A DNA stretch of 29,118 nucleotides from a bacterium (GTDB lineage: Bacteria; Vulcanimicrobiota; Xenobia; Xenobiales; Xenobiaceae): NCBI GenBank assembly GCA_022839105.1, contig JALHDH010000025.1, positions 1 through 29,118 of the forward strand. The letters run 5' to 3'. Made by a program: the position numbers and the translations under genes. Under the pieces are notes generated by a model that made no database searches, was not told the origin of the DNA, and was given only the letters and a program-made list of their open reading frames with translations. Positions 1 to 9,795 of the stretch are shown here, in pieces. The first letter of the stretch is position 1, and every line of letters begins with the position of its first letter.

Positions 1-2
1 TG

Positions 3-2648
3 CTGGCGGTGGTGGCCGAGAAGACCGGCTACCCGCTGGAGATGCTGCACCTGGACATGGACCTGGAGGCCGACCTGGGAATCGACTCGATCAAGCGCGT
101 CGAGATCCTGGCCGCCGTCGAAGAGCGCCTGCCAGGCCTGGCGGCCATCACCCCCGACGAGATCGGCACCCTGCGCACGCTCCGCCAGGTGGTCGAACGC
201 CTGGGAGGCGGGCCGGACCGGGGTCCGGGAGGCAACGGCGGCGGAAAGGCCCCGACCGGTGCGGCGAGCAAGACCGATGCCGCCTTCCAGCCGAGCTCCG
301 AGCTGGCCGGGGCCATGGCCCGGAGCGTGCCTCTGGCCGAGCGGCGGGTCCTGCGCATGCAGGCCTGTCCGCCCCTGGCCCAGGGCCGGCTTCCCGGGGT
401 CGGCTCCTACCTGGTGGTGGACGACGGCGACCTGGCCGGTGCCCTGAAGAGAGCCCTGGAGAGGCGGGGAGCCACCGCCCGGGTCGTCCCCCTCCCCGAG
501 GCCGCGGAAGCGGCCTCGAAGTCTTCTGGGGAGGACCTGGGCGGCCTGGTGCTGATCATGCCCCGTTCCCCCTCGGGGGCCTGGACTCCCGCCAGCGAGC
601 ACATGCTCAAGGATTGCTTCCGGATCGCCGCGGCGGCGGCACCGGCCCTGAACTCCAAGCCCGCCCTGCTGGCCACGATCAGCCGGATGGACGGCCGCTT
701 CGGCTTCTCGGGCTCCGGCTACAACCCCGTGGCCGGAGGCCTGGCCGGCCTGCCCAAGGTGGCCGCCCTGGAGTGGCCCCTGGCCACCTGTCGGGCCCTG
801 GACGTGGCCCCCGAATGGTCCGCCGAGGAAGCCGCCGAAGCCATCGTGGCCGAACTGAGCAGCCCCGGACCCCTGGAGGTCGGGCTCTCGGCAAGCGGAC
901 GGGTGACCCCCGTCCTGCAGGCTTCTCCCCTGGAAGGTCGCATGGGCGTCGATCTCGAGGAGGGCGCCGTGGTCCTGGTCACCGGGGGTGCCCGCGGCGT
1001 CACCGCCGACTGCGCCCGGGCCCTGGCCTCGGGATTCCGCCCCACCCTGGTGCTCCTGGGCCGCTCGCCCGAGCCGGGTGAAGAACCGGCCGAGCTCCAG
1101 GCTGCCCGGACCTCGGCCGAGCTCAAGACCGCCCTCTTCCGCAAGGCCACGGCCGAGGGGCGCCAGCCCCGTCCGGCGGACCTCGAGCGCGAGGCCCGGG
1201 GGATCCTGGCCAACCGGGAGATCCGCCAGACCCTGGCCCAGCTTCAGGCCCTGGGCGCCCGGGCCCACTACTGGCCCCTGGATGTCCGCGATGCCGCCGC
1301 CGTCAAGGCCGTGGCCCGCCGGGCCCGACGCGAGCTCGGTCCGATCCGCGGCCTGATCCACGCCGCCGGGGTCCTGGCGGATCGCCGCATCGAGGACAAG
1401 ACCGCCGAGCAGTTCGACTCGGTCTTCGACACCAAGGTCCAGGGCCTGCGCCACCTTCTGGCCGCCCTGGCCGAAGACAACCTGCACTTCATGGCCTTCT
1501 TCTCGTCGGTCACCGCCCGCTTCGGACGCCCGGGCCAGAGCGACTACGCCATGGCCAACGAGGTGATGAACAAGACCGCCCGCCTGGAGGCTCTCCGTCG
1601 GCCGGGAACCCGGGTGGTGGCCCTGGGATGGGGGCCCTGGGACGGGGGCATGGTGGACGAATCGCTGCGCCGCGAATTCGAGAAGATCGGCGTCGGGCTG
1701 ATCCCCCGCGAGACCGGAGCGGCAAGCCTGGTAGAGGAGTTGCGCCGCGGAGCCGCCGACGAGGTCGAGGTCATCCTGGGCTCGGGCTTCGCCCAGGCCA
1801 TGCCGGCCTCCGAACCGGTGGAGATGTTCCTGCGCACCTTGGATCTGGAGACCAATCCCATCTTGAAGGACCACGTCCTGGCCGGGGCTCCCGTCCTGCC
1901 CATGGCGCTGATGGTGGAGTGGCTCGGCGAGGCTGCCCGCCAGGGTTCTCCCGGCCGGCGGGTCGTGGGCCTGGATGGATTGCGCGTCCTGCGCCCGATC
2001 CGGGTCACGGACCCCGCGCCCACCATCCGGCTCCTGGCAGGAGCCCCGCGGCCCGACGGGCAGGGTCAGGTCGTGCCCGTGGAGCTGCGCCTGGGTGAGG
2101 TCCTGCACGCCCGCGCCGAGGCCCTCCTGGCCGAGGAGTGGCCCGAGGCTCCCGGCATCGAGGCCCCCGAGGTGGCCATCACCCCCTTCCCGCTGCAGGG
2201 AGAGGCGGCCTACCGGCAATATCTCTTCCATGGTCCGGGCCTTCAGGGGCTGGGCCGGATCCAGGGTTGGTCTGAACAGGGCCTGGAGGCCACCGCCTCC
2301 CGCGCCCCCCGACCCTCCAGGTGGCTTCTGAACCCGCCCTCGGCCCGCTGGCTGGCCGACCCGCTGATCCTGGACTGCGCGCTCCAGGCCGGCCTGCTTT
2401 GGACCGGAGCGGCCCAGGACTCCCCCAGCCTGCCCCTCTTCGGGGCCCGCTATCGCCAGTACCGCGAGTCCTTCCCCGCCAAGGTGCGCCTGGTCTTCCA
2501 GGTCAAGTCCTCCTCTCGGCTTCGTCTGGCCGGAGATGTCCTCTTCCTGGACAAGGACGGCCTGGTCGCCTCCTGGAGTGGACTGGAGTGGGCCGTCGAC
2601 CCTTCGCTGAAGGCCGCCTTCGCGGCGGGGAGCCTGGCAGCCCGATGA
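3..2648 (+). CDS. pfaA: PfaA/Pfa2-like polyunsaturated (secondary lipid) fatty acid synthase, C-terminal part: ACP-KR-DH
   Basis: The gene is open at the left edge; the true start lies outside the window. Residues below count from the GTG at position 9, and the frame continues upstream of it with ACP-like sequence. An acyl carrier protein comes first, with the phosphopantetheine serine in DLGIDSIKR (Ser27). A Gly/Pro-rich linker (about 66-100) follows. A ketoreductase has the NADPH motif TGGARG (325-330), Ser500 and Tyr513 in SDYAMAN. A C-terminal polyketide-type dehydratase has HxxxGxxxxP (His622 to Pro631) and DxxxQ (Asp789 to Gln793). ACP-KR-DH in this order is the end of PfaA/Pfa2 in marine gammaproteobacterial and myxobacterial PUFA synthases. 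It would reduce and dehydrate ACP-bound beta-ketoacyl chains in the cytoplasm. Its stop overlaps the next start as ATGA. A related secondary-lipid PKS is the main alternative. Confidence 0.88.
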   Translation: MAVVAEKTGYPLEMLHLDMDLEADLGIDSIKRVEILAAVEERLPGLAAITPDEIGTLRTLRQVVERLGGGPDRGPGGNGGGKAPTGAASKTDAAFQPSSELAGAMARSVPLAERRVLRMQACPPLAQGRLPGVGSYLVVDDGDLAGALKRALERRGATARVVPLPEAAEAASKSSGEDLGGLVLIMPRSPSGAWTPASEHMLKDCFRIAAAAAPALNSKPALLATISRMDGRFGFSGSGYNPVAGGLAGLPKVAALEWPLATCRALDVAPEWSAEEAAEAIVAELSSPGPLEVGLSASGRVTPVLQASPLEGRMGVDLEEGAVVLVTGGARGVTADCARALASGFRPTLVLLGRSPEPGEEPAELQAARTSAELKTALFRKATAEGRQPRPADLEREARGILANREIRQTLAQLQALGARAHYWPLDVRDAAAVKAVARRARRELGPIRGLIHAAGVLADRRIEDKTAEQFDSVFDTKVQGLRHLLAALAEDNLHFMAFFSSVTARFGRPGQSDYAMANEVMNKTARLEALRRPGTRVVALGWGPWDGGMVDESLRREFEKIGVGLIPRETGAASLVEELRRGAADEVEVILGSGFAQAMPASEPVEMFLRTLDLETNPILKDHVLAGAPVLPMALMVEWLGEAARQGSPGRRVVGLDGLRVLRPIRVTDPAPTIRLLAGAPRPDGQGQVVPVELRLGEVLHARAEALLAEEWPEAPGIEAPEVAITPFPLQGEAAYRQYLFHGPGLQGLGRIQGWSEQGLEATASRAPRPSRWLLNPPSARWLADPLILDCALQAGLLWTGAAQDSPSLPLFGARYRQYRESFPAKVRLVFQVKSSSRLRLAGDVLFLDKDGLVASWSGLEWAVDPSLKAAFAAGSLAAR

Positions 2649-5600
2649 GCCGCAGCATCGCCGTCGTCGGCATGGGCCTGGTCCTTCCCGGAGCCCGCAC
2701 CCCGCACGAGTTCTGGACCCGCCTGACCCAGGGGAAGGACCTGGCCCGTGAGGTCCCGCCGGGTCGCTGGAGCCTCTCACCTCAGAGGGCCCTCAGCCGC
2801 ATCCCGGGCCCGGACCGCGTCCCGACCCTGCGAGGCTGTTTCGTGGATCCCGGGCCCTTCGATCCCCGGGGGCTCCAACTCGACCCCGATCTCCTGGGGG
2901 ACCTGGACCCGCTCTTCTGGATGGCGCTCCAGGCCGCCCGCGCGGCCCTGGAGGATGCCGTCGAGCCGGATCCCCGGCGGACCGGGCTGATCCTGGCGGC
3001 CATCGCCTTGCCCACCCGGAGCACCTCCGAACTGACCTGGGAGGTGCTGGGAAGCGACTTCGAGAGGAGGCTCCGAGGCCAGGCCTCCCCTCCCCGGCTC
3101 CCCGCTCCTTGGAACACCGGCGCCGTGGGGCTCCCGGGCGGGTTGCTGGCGCGCGCCCTGGGTCTGGAGCATGGCGGCTGGACCTTGGACGCTGCCTGCG
3201 CCTCGTCGCTGTACGCGGTCCACCTGGCCTGCGAGGAGCTGCTGGAGGGGCGCGCGGACGCCATGCTGGCGGGAGGCCTGTCCAGGCCGGACTGCCTGTA
3301 CACCCAGATGGGCTTTGCCGCCCTGCGGGCCCTGTCGCCCTCGGGGCGCTGCTCCCCCTTCGACGAGTCTGCCGACGGCCTGCTGGTCGGCGAGGGATGC
3401 GGCATGGTGGTGCTCAAGCGCCTGGAGGACGCCCTTCGCAACGAGGACCGGATCTACGGCGTGATCCGCGCGGCTGGCCTGTCCAACGACATCGAGGGGA
3501 ACCTCCTGGCTCCCCACTCCGCCGGGCAGTTGCGCTCGATGCGCTCGGCCTACCGGGCGGCCGGCTGGAGTCCAGCGGACGTCGAGATGGTGGAGTGCCA
3601 TGGGACCGGAACGCCGACGGGAGACGCCGTGGAGTTCGCCAGCCTCCTGCGCCTGTGGGAGGGGGGCGGGCGGCCGGGCGGCTGCGCCCTGGGCTCGGTG
3701 AAGTCCATGATCGGCCACCTGCTGACCGGGGCTGGCGCCGCGGGCCTGATCAAGGTCCTGTTGTGCCTGCACCATGGCCAGCGCGCCCCGCAGGTCAACT
3801 TCCGTCGGCCCGGGTCCGAGATCCCCCTGGCGGGGAGCCCGTTCCGGATTCCCACCGCCCTCGAGCCCTGGGACCGTCGCTCCCAGGACTCGCTGCGCCG
3901 GGCCGCCGTGAGCGGCTTCGGTTTCGGCGGGATCAACGCCCACGTCCTGGTCGAGGAGTGGGACCCGGATCGGGCTCCGGTTCGCGTTCCCCGGGCCCGC
4001 CCTGAGGCCGTGGCCGGCGAAAGCGACCGGGTTCCCGTGGCCGTGGTCGGCATGGCCTGCCGCTTCGGGAACGTCCCGACGCTGCGCGAGTTCCAGGAAC
4101 TCATCCTGAGTGGCGGCACGGCCCTGGCCGAGCGGCCCGCCGACCGCTGGCATCACGCCGAGCAGGGCCTGAACCTGCCGGATCCTCCGGGAGCCTACCT
4201 GGAGGCCATCGAGATCCCGGTCGGGCGCTTCCGGATCCCCCCGGCCGACCTTCCCGCCATCCTGCCTCAGCAGACCCTGATGCTGCAGGTGGCGGCCCAG
4301 GCCATGGAGGATGCCGGGATGCCCCTGCGCGAGCGGCGCGAGGGGGCCGGGGCCCTGATCGGCCTGGGACTGGACCTGGGCGCCACCAACTTCCACCTGC
4401 GCTGGGCGCTGGCCGAGCGGGTGCAGGAGTGGGCCCGCGAGCTGGACCTCGACGAGGAATCGACCCAGGCCTGGCTGGCCGAGCTGCGCGACGAGGCCTG
4501 CCCTCCCCTGGATGCCCCCCGCACGCTGGGTGCCCTGGGCAGCATCGTGGCCAGCCGGATCGCCCGGGAATTCCAGTTCGGCGGTCCCTCCTATGCCGTT
4601 TCCGCCGAGGAGGCCTCCGGGCTTCGGGCCCTGGAGGTCGCCTTCCGAGCCCTGCAGCGGGGCGAATTGGAGGTGGCGCTGGTGGGGGCCGTCGACCTGT
4701 GCGGCGACGTGCGCAGCGTGGCCAGCACGCTCCGCACCCTGGGTCAGCCTCGCCCCTTTGATGCCGGCTCGACCGGTTCGGCCCCCGGGGAGGGCGCGGT
4801 GGCCCTGATCCTCAAGCGTCTGGACGACGCCGTCCGGGACCAGGACCGCATCTACGCCATCGTGCGGGGAATCGGAGCGGCCGGTGGGGGGCGCTTCGAG
4901 GAAGGGCCCGACGCAGAAGTCTACCGCCGTGCCTTGGAGAAGGCCTACGGGGACGCCGGCCTGGATCCCGCCACGGTGACCTACCTGGAGGCTCATGGCA
5001 GCGGCGATCCCCGCGAGGACCAGATGGAAGCCGAGGTCCTGCTGGACTACTTCGCCCGGGGCCGCACCCCGCTGGCACTCGGTTCGCTGACCCCCAACGT
5101 GGGACTGGCCGGGAACGCAGCCGGTCTGGCCTCGTTGGCCAAGGCCGCCCTGTGCCTCTACCAGGAAATCCTGCCCCCCCTGAGGGGCTTCAGGGAACCC
5201 CGCGAAGGCCTGGACTGGAGCGAGGGTCGTCTCCACGTCCCCAACCAGCCGACCTGGTGGTTCCGCAACCGCTCCCAGGGTCCGCGCCGGGCCGGGATCT
5301 CCAGCATGACCCGGGATGGCCAGTGTCTGCACGCGGTCCTGGAGGGAGCCGAGGCCCTGGCCCTGGCCGAGGAGCGCCGCCAACCCGCTGGCCCGGATCC
5401 CCTGGCCTTGTTCACCGTCTGCGCCGACACTCCGGAGGAGCTTCTCAGGGAGCTCGCCCGCCTGGATTCCAACCTGGCCGACCGCCCGATCCAGGAAGAG
5501 GCCAGGAGCTGGTGGTGGTCCTGCGAAGGCCGCTCCGGCCACCTGGCCGTGGCCGTCGTGGCCGACTCCTGCGCCGCCCTCCGGCGTCACGTCTCGGAGG

Positions 5601-8600
5601 CCCGCACCCATCTCCGGAGCGCTCCCGACCAGACCCTGGATGGCCGGGGGGGCATCTTCTACTCTCCGGAGCCGCTTGCACGGAACGGCCGGATCGCCTT
5701 CGTCTACCCCGGTTCGGGCAACCACTTCCTGGGCATGGGTCGGGAGCTGGGGGTCCGCTTCCCGGAGATCATGCGCGAGCTGGACCAGGAGAGCTGGCGG
5801 ATGGCCGACCAGTTCATGGCCCGGGCCTGCCTTCCCCAGCGGGTCTCCTGGGAGCCGCACTGGCAGCGGGAGGCCGCCGAAGAGCTGGCCTGCGACTCGC
5901 ACAAGATGATGTTCGGGCAGGTCACCTTCGGCCTGGTGATGAGCGATCTGCTGCGTCGGATGGGGGTCGAACCGACCGCTTCGCTGGGCTATAGCCTGGG
6001 TGAGTCCTCGGCCCTCTTCGCCTTGCGGGCCTGGCCGGGACGCGACGAGATGCTCTCGCGACTGGAGCGTTCGCCGATCTTCCGCGAGGATCTCTCAGGC
6101 CCTTGCCGGGCCGCCCGAGCCGCCTGGAACCTGCCTGAGGACCAGCCCTTCGAATGGGTGGCGGCCGTCCTCACGCGTCCTGCGGACGAGGTCCGCCGGG
6201 CCCTGGAGGGGATCCCACTGGCCAGGCTCCTGATCGTCAACACCGACGATGAATGCGTGGTCGGCGGCCCCCGCGAGGCGGTGACCGAACTGACCCGCTC
6301 CCTGGGCTGTGAGGCCATCCTGCTCGAGGGCGTGGATACCGTCCACTGCGACGCCCTGGCTCCCATCGCCGAGGATTATCGGGCCCTGCACGTCCTGCCC
6401 ACCGAGCCTCCCGGGAAGATCCGCTTCTATGGCGGGCATGCCGGCAAGGCCTACGAGTTGTCCTCGGAGGCCGCCGCGGACTCCATCCTGGGTCACGCCC
6501 TGCATGGCTTCGATTTCCCGGCACTGGTCCGCCAGGCCTATGAGGACGGGATCCGGATCTTCGTCGAGGTCGGCCCGCGCGGCTCGTGCTCCCGCATGAT
6601 CCGCAAGATCCTGGGTTCCCGGCCCCACCTGGCGCGAAGCGCCAGCGCCCGGGGCCAGGGAGAGCTCTCCGCCCTGCTCCGCCTCCTGGCGGCCCTCTGC
6701 GCCGAGGGGGTCCGCCCGGATCTGGGCCATCTGTATCCCCGACCCCTTCAGGCCACCCATGTCCACGAGCCGGTCTTGAGGGTGCCACTGGGCCGCCGCG
6801 CGCCCCGCCCCAAGGCCAGCCCCCCTTCCAGGGCCTCTTCGCAGGCCCCTCGCAACGGCTCCCGCCCCCCCCGGACCAGCCCGGCCCCCCTGCCTCCCCC
6901 TCCCCAGACCGCCCCCATCCCGGTGCAGGAACCCTCCCGGGCCACGCCCCCCCCACCGCTCCCTCCCCGCCGCGTCCTGGCGGACGGCCCCGCCGTCCTG
7001 CTGGCCCGGGAACTGGCCCGTTCCGCCCAGGCCACCTCCCAGGCCCACGAGGCCTGGCTGCGCTTCTCCAACGAGAGCGTCGAGGCCCTGGGAGCCCTGC
7101 TGGCCCGACAGGCCGAGCTCCTCTCGCTGGCCGGCGCCACGGGTTCCCACCCGGAGCCCCCTGTGAGCGACTTCGCCCGGACCGATTTCTCCATCCAGAT
7201 GGTTGCGGATGCACCGACTTCCGCTGCGGGGGGGTACGTGCGTGGGCACAAGCCCAGCCTGGCTCCCCCCGACCTGCCGATCTGGCTGGATCGCCAGCGG
7301 TGCCATGAGTTTGCGGTGGGCCGCATCGGAGACGTCCTGGGACCCGCCTTTGCGGCCATCGACAGGCATCCCACCCGCGTGCGCCTTCCCGACGAGCCGT
7401 TGATGCTGGTGGACCGGATCCTGAGCCTGGAGGGCGAGCCCCTGACGCTGGGCCCGGGGCGCCTGGTCACCGAGCACGATGTCCTCCCCGGGATGTGGTA
7501 CCTGGATGGTGGACGGGCTCCGGTCTTCCTCTCGGTCGAAGCCGGGCAGGCCGATCTCTTCCTCTCGGGCTGGCTGGGCATCGACCTGGTGACCCGGGGC
7601 GAGCGGGTGTACCGGCTCCTGGATGCCACCGTCTGCTTCCATCGGGGCCTGCCGGTTCCCGGCGAGACGGTCCGTTACGATATCCGGATCGACCGCTTCG
7701 TCCACCAGGGAGAGATCTGGCTCTTCTTCTTCGAGTATGAGGCCACCATCGCCGGCGAGACCTTCCTGACCATGCGCCGGGGCTGCGCGGGCTTCTTCAC
7801 CCGCCACGAGATCCAGGAGAACCGCGGGCTGGTCCTCACCGAGGAGGATCTCGCCCCCAAGAAGGGGCGGAAGGGTCCGGAGGTCCGGGACCTGGTCCCG
7901 CTCCGGGCGGGCTCCTACGACGAAGGACAGGTCGAGGCCCTGCGCAGGGGCGACCTGGCAACCTGCTTCGGTCCGGAGTTCGCCGGGCTGCCCCTGGCTT
8001 CGCCGGTCGCTCTTCCCGGAGGCTTGTTGAGGCTGATCCACCGCGTCCCGGAGTGCGATCCCTTCGGCGGCCGCTGGGGCCTGGGCATGGTCCGGGCCGA
8101 GGCGGATGTCCGTCCGGACGACTGGTATCTGACGTGTCACTTCGTCGACGACATGGTGATGCCCGGAACCCTGATGTACGAGTGCTGCGCCCATGCCCTG
8201 CGCTTCCTTTTGACGCGAATGGGCTGGGTGGGCGAGGCGGATCGCCTGGCCTATGAACCGGTCCCGGGGGTCCACGCCGGGCTGAAGTGCCGCGGACCGG
8301 TCACCCAGCAGACCCGGGTGGTCTGCTACCAGGTGGAGATCAAGGAAATCGGATACCGACCCGAGCCCTACGTGATCGCCGACGCCCTGATGTTCGCCGA
8401 CGGGAAGCGCATCGTCGGCTTCCAGGACATCTCCATGCAGGTGACGGGGACCACCGGAGAGGAACTCGAGAGGCTCTGGGCCGCGAGTCGCACCAGCGCG
8501 GTGCCGGCTTCGTCCGCCTCCGGAATGCCCCTGGTCCCCCAGGTGTCCGGCGGGATCCCCGAGGGTCTGGTTCCCGGAGCGGTCCCGGCGGCTCCCTCCG

Positions 8601-9766
8601 GAATCCCCACCAGACCGCCTGGCCACCGCGGGGACGCGATCCTTCCGGCCCTGTATGATCGCCAGAGCCTGCTGCAGTTCGCCACGGGCCTGCCCTCGCG
8701 GGCCTTCGGCCCCCGATTCCGGGCCTTCGACGAGCGTTTCATCGCCCGGCTTCCCGGCCCCCCCTACCAGTTCCTGGACCGGCTCACCCGGGTGGACCAC
8801 CCCTTCCTGGAGATGAAGCCGGGAGGCTGGGTGGAGGCGCAGTACGATGTCCCCGCCGATGCCTGGTACTTCCGGGCCAATCGCCAGCCCACCATGCCCT
8901 TCTGCGTGCTCCTGGAGATTCCGCTCCAGGCCTGCGGGTGGCTCTCGGCCTATGCCGGGTCCTCGGCGCGAAGCCCGCTGGATCTCCATTATCGCAACCT
9001 GGGCGGGACGGCCACGCTGCACCGGGAAATCGACGCCGCAACCGGGACCGTCACCATCCGGGTGCGCATGACCCGCGCCTCGGAGGCGGGAGGCCTGATC
9101 GTCCAGTCCTTCGACCTGTGGATGGGGGTGGGCGAGGAGCCCCTGTACGAAGGCCAGACGACCTTCGGTTTCTTCCCTCCCGAGTCGCTGGCCAGGCAGT
9201 TGGGGATCCGCGATGCCGCCGAGAGGACCTGGACCGCCGACCGGAAGGGCGATCTGCTGGCTCTGGGAGACCCGCACCCCCGGACCCCGGACGATCCCCT
9301 CGCCGACCCCGCGCATGGCCTGGACCTGCCCGGACGAGCCCTGCTGATGCTCGATGAGGTCGAGTGGCTGGCCGACGGAGGTCCCGCGGGTCTGGGCTAC
9401 CTGAAGGGAACCCGCCGGGTGGATCCCGACGAGTGGTTCTTCAAGGCCCACTTCTTCCAGGACCCCGTGGTCCCGGGCTCGTTGGGCCTGGAGTCCTTCC
9501 TGCAGTTGCTCAAGGTGGCCGCCCTTGAGATCTGGCCGGAGTGCGCCGAGACCCACCGCTTCGAGTCCATCCTGACCAGAGAGCCGCACACCTGGATCTA
9601 CCGGGGTCAGGTGGTGCCGACCAACCGCCTGGTGACGGTGGAGGCCTGCCTGGCCGAGATCCGGCCAGGCCCCGAGCCCGTGCTCAAGGCCGATGGCTTC
9701 CTGAAGGTGGATGGCCTTCCCATCTACGAGATGCGGGACTTCGGAGTCCGATTGGTGCGCTCCTAG
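2645..9766 (+). CDS. pfaC: PfaC/Pfa3-like secondary lipid synthase: KS-CLF-AT-DH-DH
   Basis: 2373 aa. The frame is open upstream, but the ATG at 2645 gives the ATGA overlap and begins the KS motif SIAVVGMGLVLPG. Domains in order: a ketosynthase (about 1-440) with Cys185 in DAACASS, His319 in CHGTGT and His358 in MIGHLL; a chain-length-factor-like KS (about 463-885) where the Cys position is Glu655 (VSAEEAS); an acyltransferase (about 1015-1330) with Ser1117 in GYSLGES and His1234; a Pro-rich linker (about 1385-1445); and two FabA-like double-hotdog dehydratases. DH1 (about 1545-1940) has His1832 in CHFVDDMVMPG. DH2 (about 2000-2370) has His2269 in AHFFQDPVVPG. The order matches myxobacterial Pfa3, but no C-terminal AGPAT domain follows. 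It likely works with the upstream subunit and a separate enoyl reductase. The product is not predictable from sequence. Confidence 0.92.
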   Translation: MSRSIAVVGMGLVLPGARTPHEFWTRLTQGKDLAREVPPGRWSLSPQRALSRIPGPDRVPTLRGCFVDPGPFDPRGLQLDPDLLGDLDPLFWMALQAARAALEDAVEPDPRRTGLILAAIALPTRSTSELTWEVLGSDFERRLRGQASPPRLPAPWNTGAVGLPGGLLARALGLEHGGWTLDAACASSLYAVHLACEELLEGRADAMLAGGLSRPDCLYTQMGFAALRALSPSGRCSPFDESADGLLVGEGCGMVVLKRLEDALRNEDRIYGVIRAAGLSNDIEGNLLAPHSAGQLRSMRSAYRAAGWSPADVEMVECHGTGTPTGDAVEFASLLRLWEGGGRPGGCALGSVKSMIGHLLTGAGAAGLIKVLLCLHHGQRAPQVNFRRPGSEIPLAGSPFRIPTALEPWDRRSQDSLRRAAVSGFGFGGINAHVLVEEWDPDRAPVRVPRARPEAVAGESDRVPVAVVGMACRFGNVPTLREFQELILSGGTALAERPADRWHHAEQGLNLPDPPGAYLEAIEIPVGRFRIPPADLPAILPQQTLMLQVAAQAMEDAGMPLRERREGAGALIGLGLDLGATNFHLRWALAERVQEWARELDLDEESTQAWLAELRDEACPPLDAPRTLGALGSIVASRIAREFQFGGPSYAVSAEEASGLRALEVAFRALQRGELEVALVGAVDLCGDVRSVASTLRTLGQPRPFDAGSTGSAPGEGAVALILKRLDDAVRDQDRIYAIVRGIGAAGGGRFEEGPDAEVYRRALEKAYGDAGLDPATVTYLEAHGSGDPREDQMEAEVLLDYFARGRTPLALGSLTPNVGLAGNAAGLASLAKAALCLYQEILPPLRGFREPREGLDWSEGRLHVPNQPTWWFRNRSQGPRRAGISSMTRDGQCLHAVLEGAEALALAEERRQPAGPDPLALFTVCADTPEELLRELARLDSNLADRPIQEEARSWWWSCEGRSGHLAVAVVADSCAALRRHVSEARTHLRSAPDQTLDGRGGIFYSPEPLARNGRIAFVYPGSGNHFLGMGRELGVRFPEIMRELDQESWRMADQFMARACLPQRVSWEPHWQREAAEELACDSHKMMFGQVTFGLVMSDLLRRMGVEPTASLGYSLGESSALFALRAWPGRDEMLSRLERSPIFREDLSGPCRAARAAWNLPEDQPFEWVAAVLTRPADEVRRALEGIPLARLLIVNTDDECVVGGPREAVTELTRSLGCEAILLEGVDTVHCDALAPIAEDYRALHVLPTEPPGKIRFYGGHAGKAYELSSEAAADSILGHALHGFDFPALVRQAYEDGIRIFVEVGPRGSCSRMIRKILGSRPHLARSASARGQGELSALLRLLAALCAEGVRPDLGHLYPRPLQATHVHEPVLRVPLGRRAPRPKASPPSRASSQAPRNGSRPPRTSPAPLPPPPQTAPIPVQEPSRATPPPPLPPRRVLADGPAVLLARELARSAQATSQAHEAWLRFSNESVEALGALLARQAELLSLAGATGSHPEPPVSDFARTDFSIQMVADAPTSAAGGYVRGHKPSLAPPDLPIWLDRQRCHEFAVGRIGDVLGPAFAAIDRHPTRVRLPDEPLMLVDRILSLEGEPLTLGPGRLVTEHDVLPGMWYLDGGRAPVFLSVEAGQADLFLSGWLGIDLVTRGERVYRLLDATVCFHRGLPVPGETVRYDIRIDRFVHQGEIWLFFFEYEATIAGETFLTMRRGCAGFFTRHEIQENRGLVLTEEDLAPKKGRKGPEVRDLVPLRAGSYDEGQVEALRRGDLATCFGPEFAGLPLASPVALPGGLLRLIHRVPECDPFGGRWGLGMVRAEADVRPDDWYLTCHFVDDMVMPGTLMYECCAHALRFLLTRMGWVGEADRLAYEPVPGVHAGLKCRGPVTQQTRVVCYQVEIKEIGYRPEPYVIADALMFADGKRIVGFQDISMQVTGTTGEELERLWAASRTSAVPASSASGMPLVPQVSGGIPEGLVPGAVPAAPSGIPTRPPGHRGDAILPALYDRQSLLQFATGLPSRAFGPRFRAFDERFIARLPGPPYQFLDRLTRVDHPFLEMKPGGWVEAQYDVPADAWYFRANRQPTMPFCVLLEIPLQACGWLSAYAGSSARSPLDLHYRNLGGTATLHREIDAATGTVTIRVRMTRASEAGGLIVQSFDLWMGVGEEPLYEGQTTFGFFPPESLARQLGIRDAAERTWTADRKGDLLALGDPHPRTPDDPLADPAHGLDLPGRALLMLDEVEWLADGGPAGLGYLKGTRRVDPDEWFFKAHFFQDPVVPGSLGLESFLQLLKVAALEIWPECAETHRFESILTREPHTWIYRGQVVPTNRLVTVEACLAEIRPGPEPVLKADGFLKVDGLPIYEMRDFGVRLVRS

Positions 9767-9770
9767 GGGA

Positions 9771-9792
9771 CCCCGCCCCCAAGGGGGCGGGG
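9771..9792. terminator. strong GC hairpin between convergent genes
   Basis: A 10-bp perfect C/G stem (9771-9780 with 9783-9792) has a 2-nt AA spacer, so the loop is realistically 4 nt. It lies 5 nt after the pfaC-like stop and 3 nt before the stop of the convergent aldehyde dehydrogenase gene. A position shared by two converging genes suits a bidirectional terminator. There is no U-tract, so termination is inferred from structure and position only. Confidence 0.6.
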
Positions 9793-9795
9793 CCT

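Noticed and set aside
2777..5902. 1041-codon open frame on the minus strand
   Set aside because: It lies fully antisense to the pfaC-like gene, has no recognisable domain, and is expected from the very high third-position GC of the plus-strand gene.
6095..9589. 1164-codon open frame on the minus strand
   Set aside because: Antisense to the AT and DH domains of the pfaC-like gene. Its low-complexity Gly/Gln/His-rich product is a codon-bias shadow.
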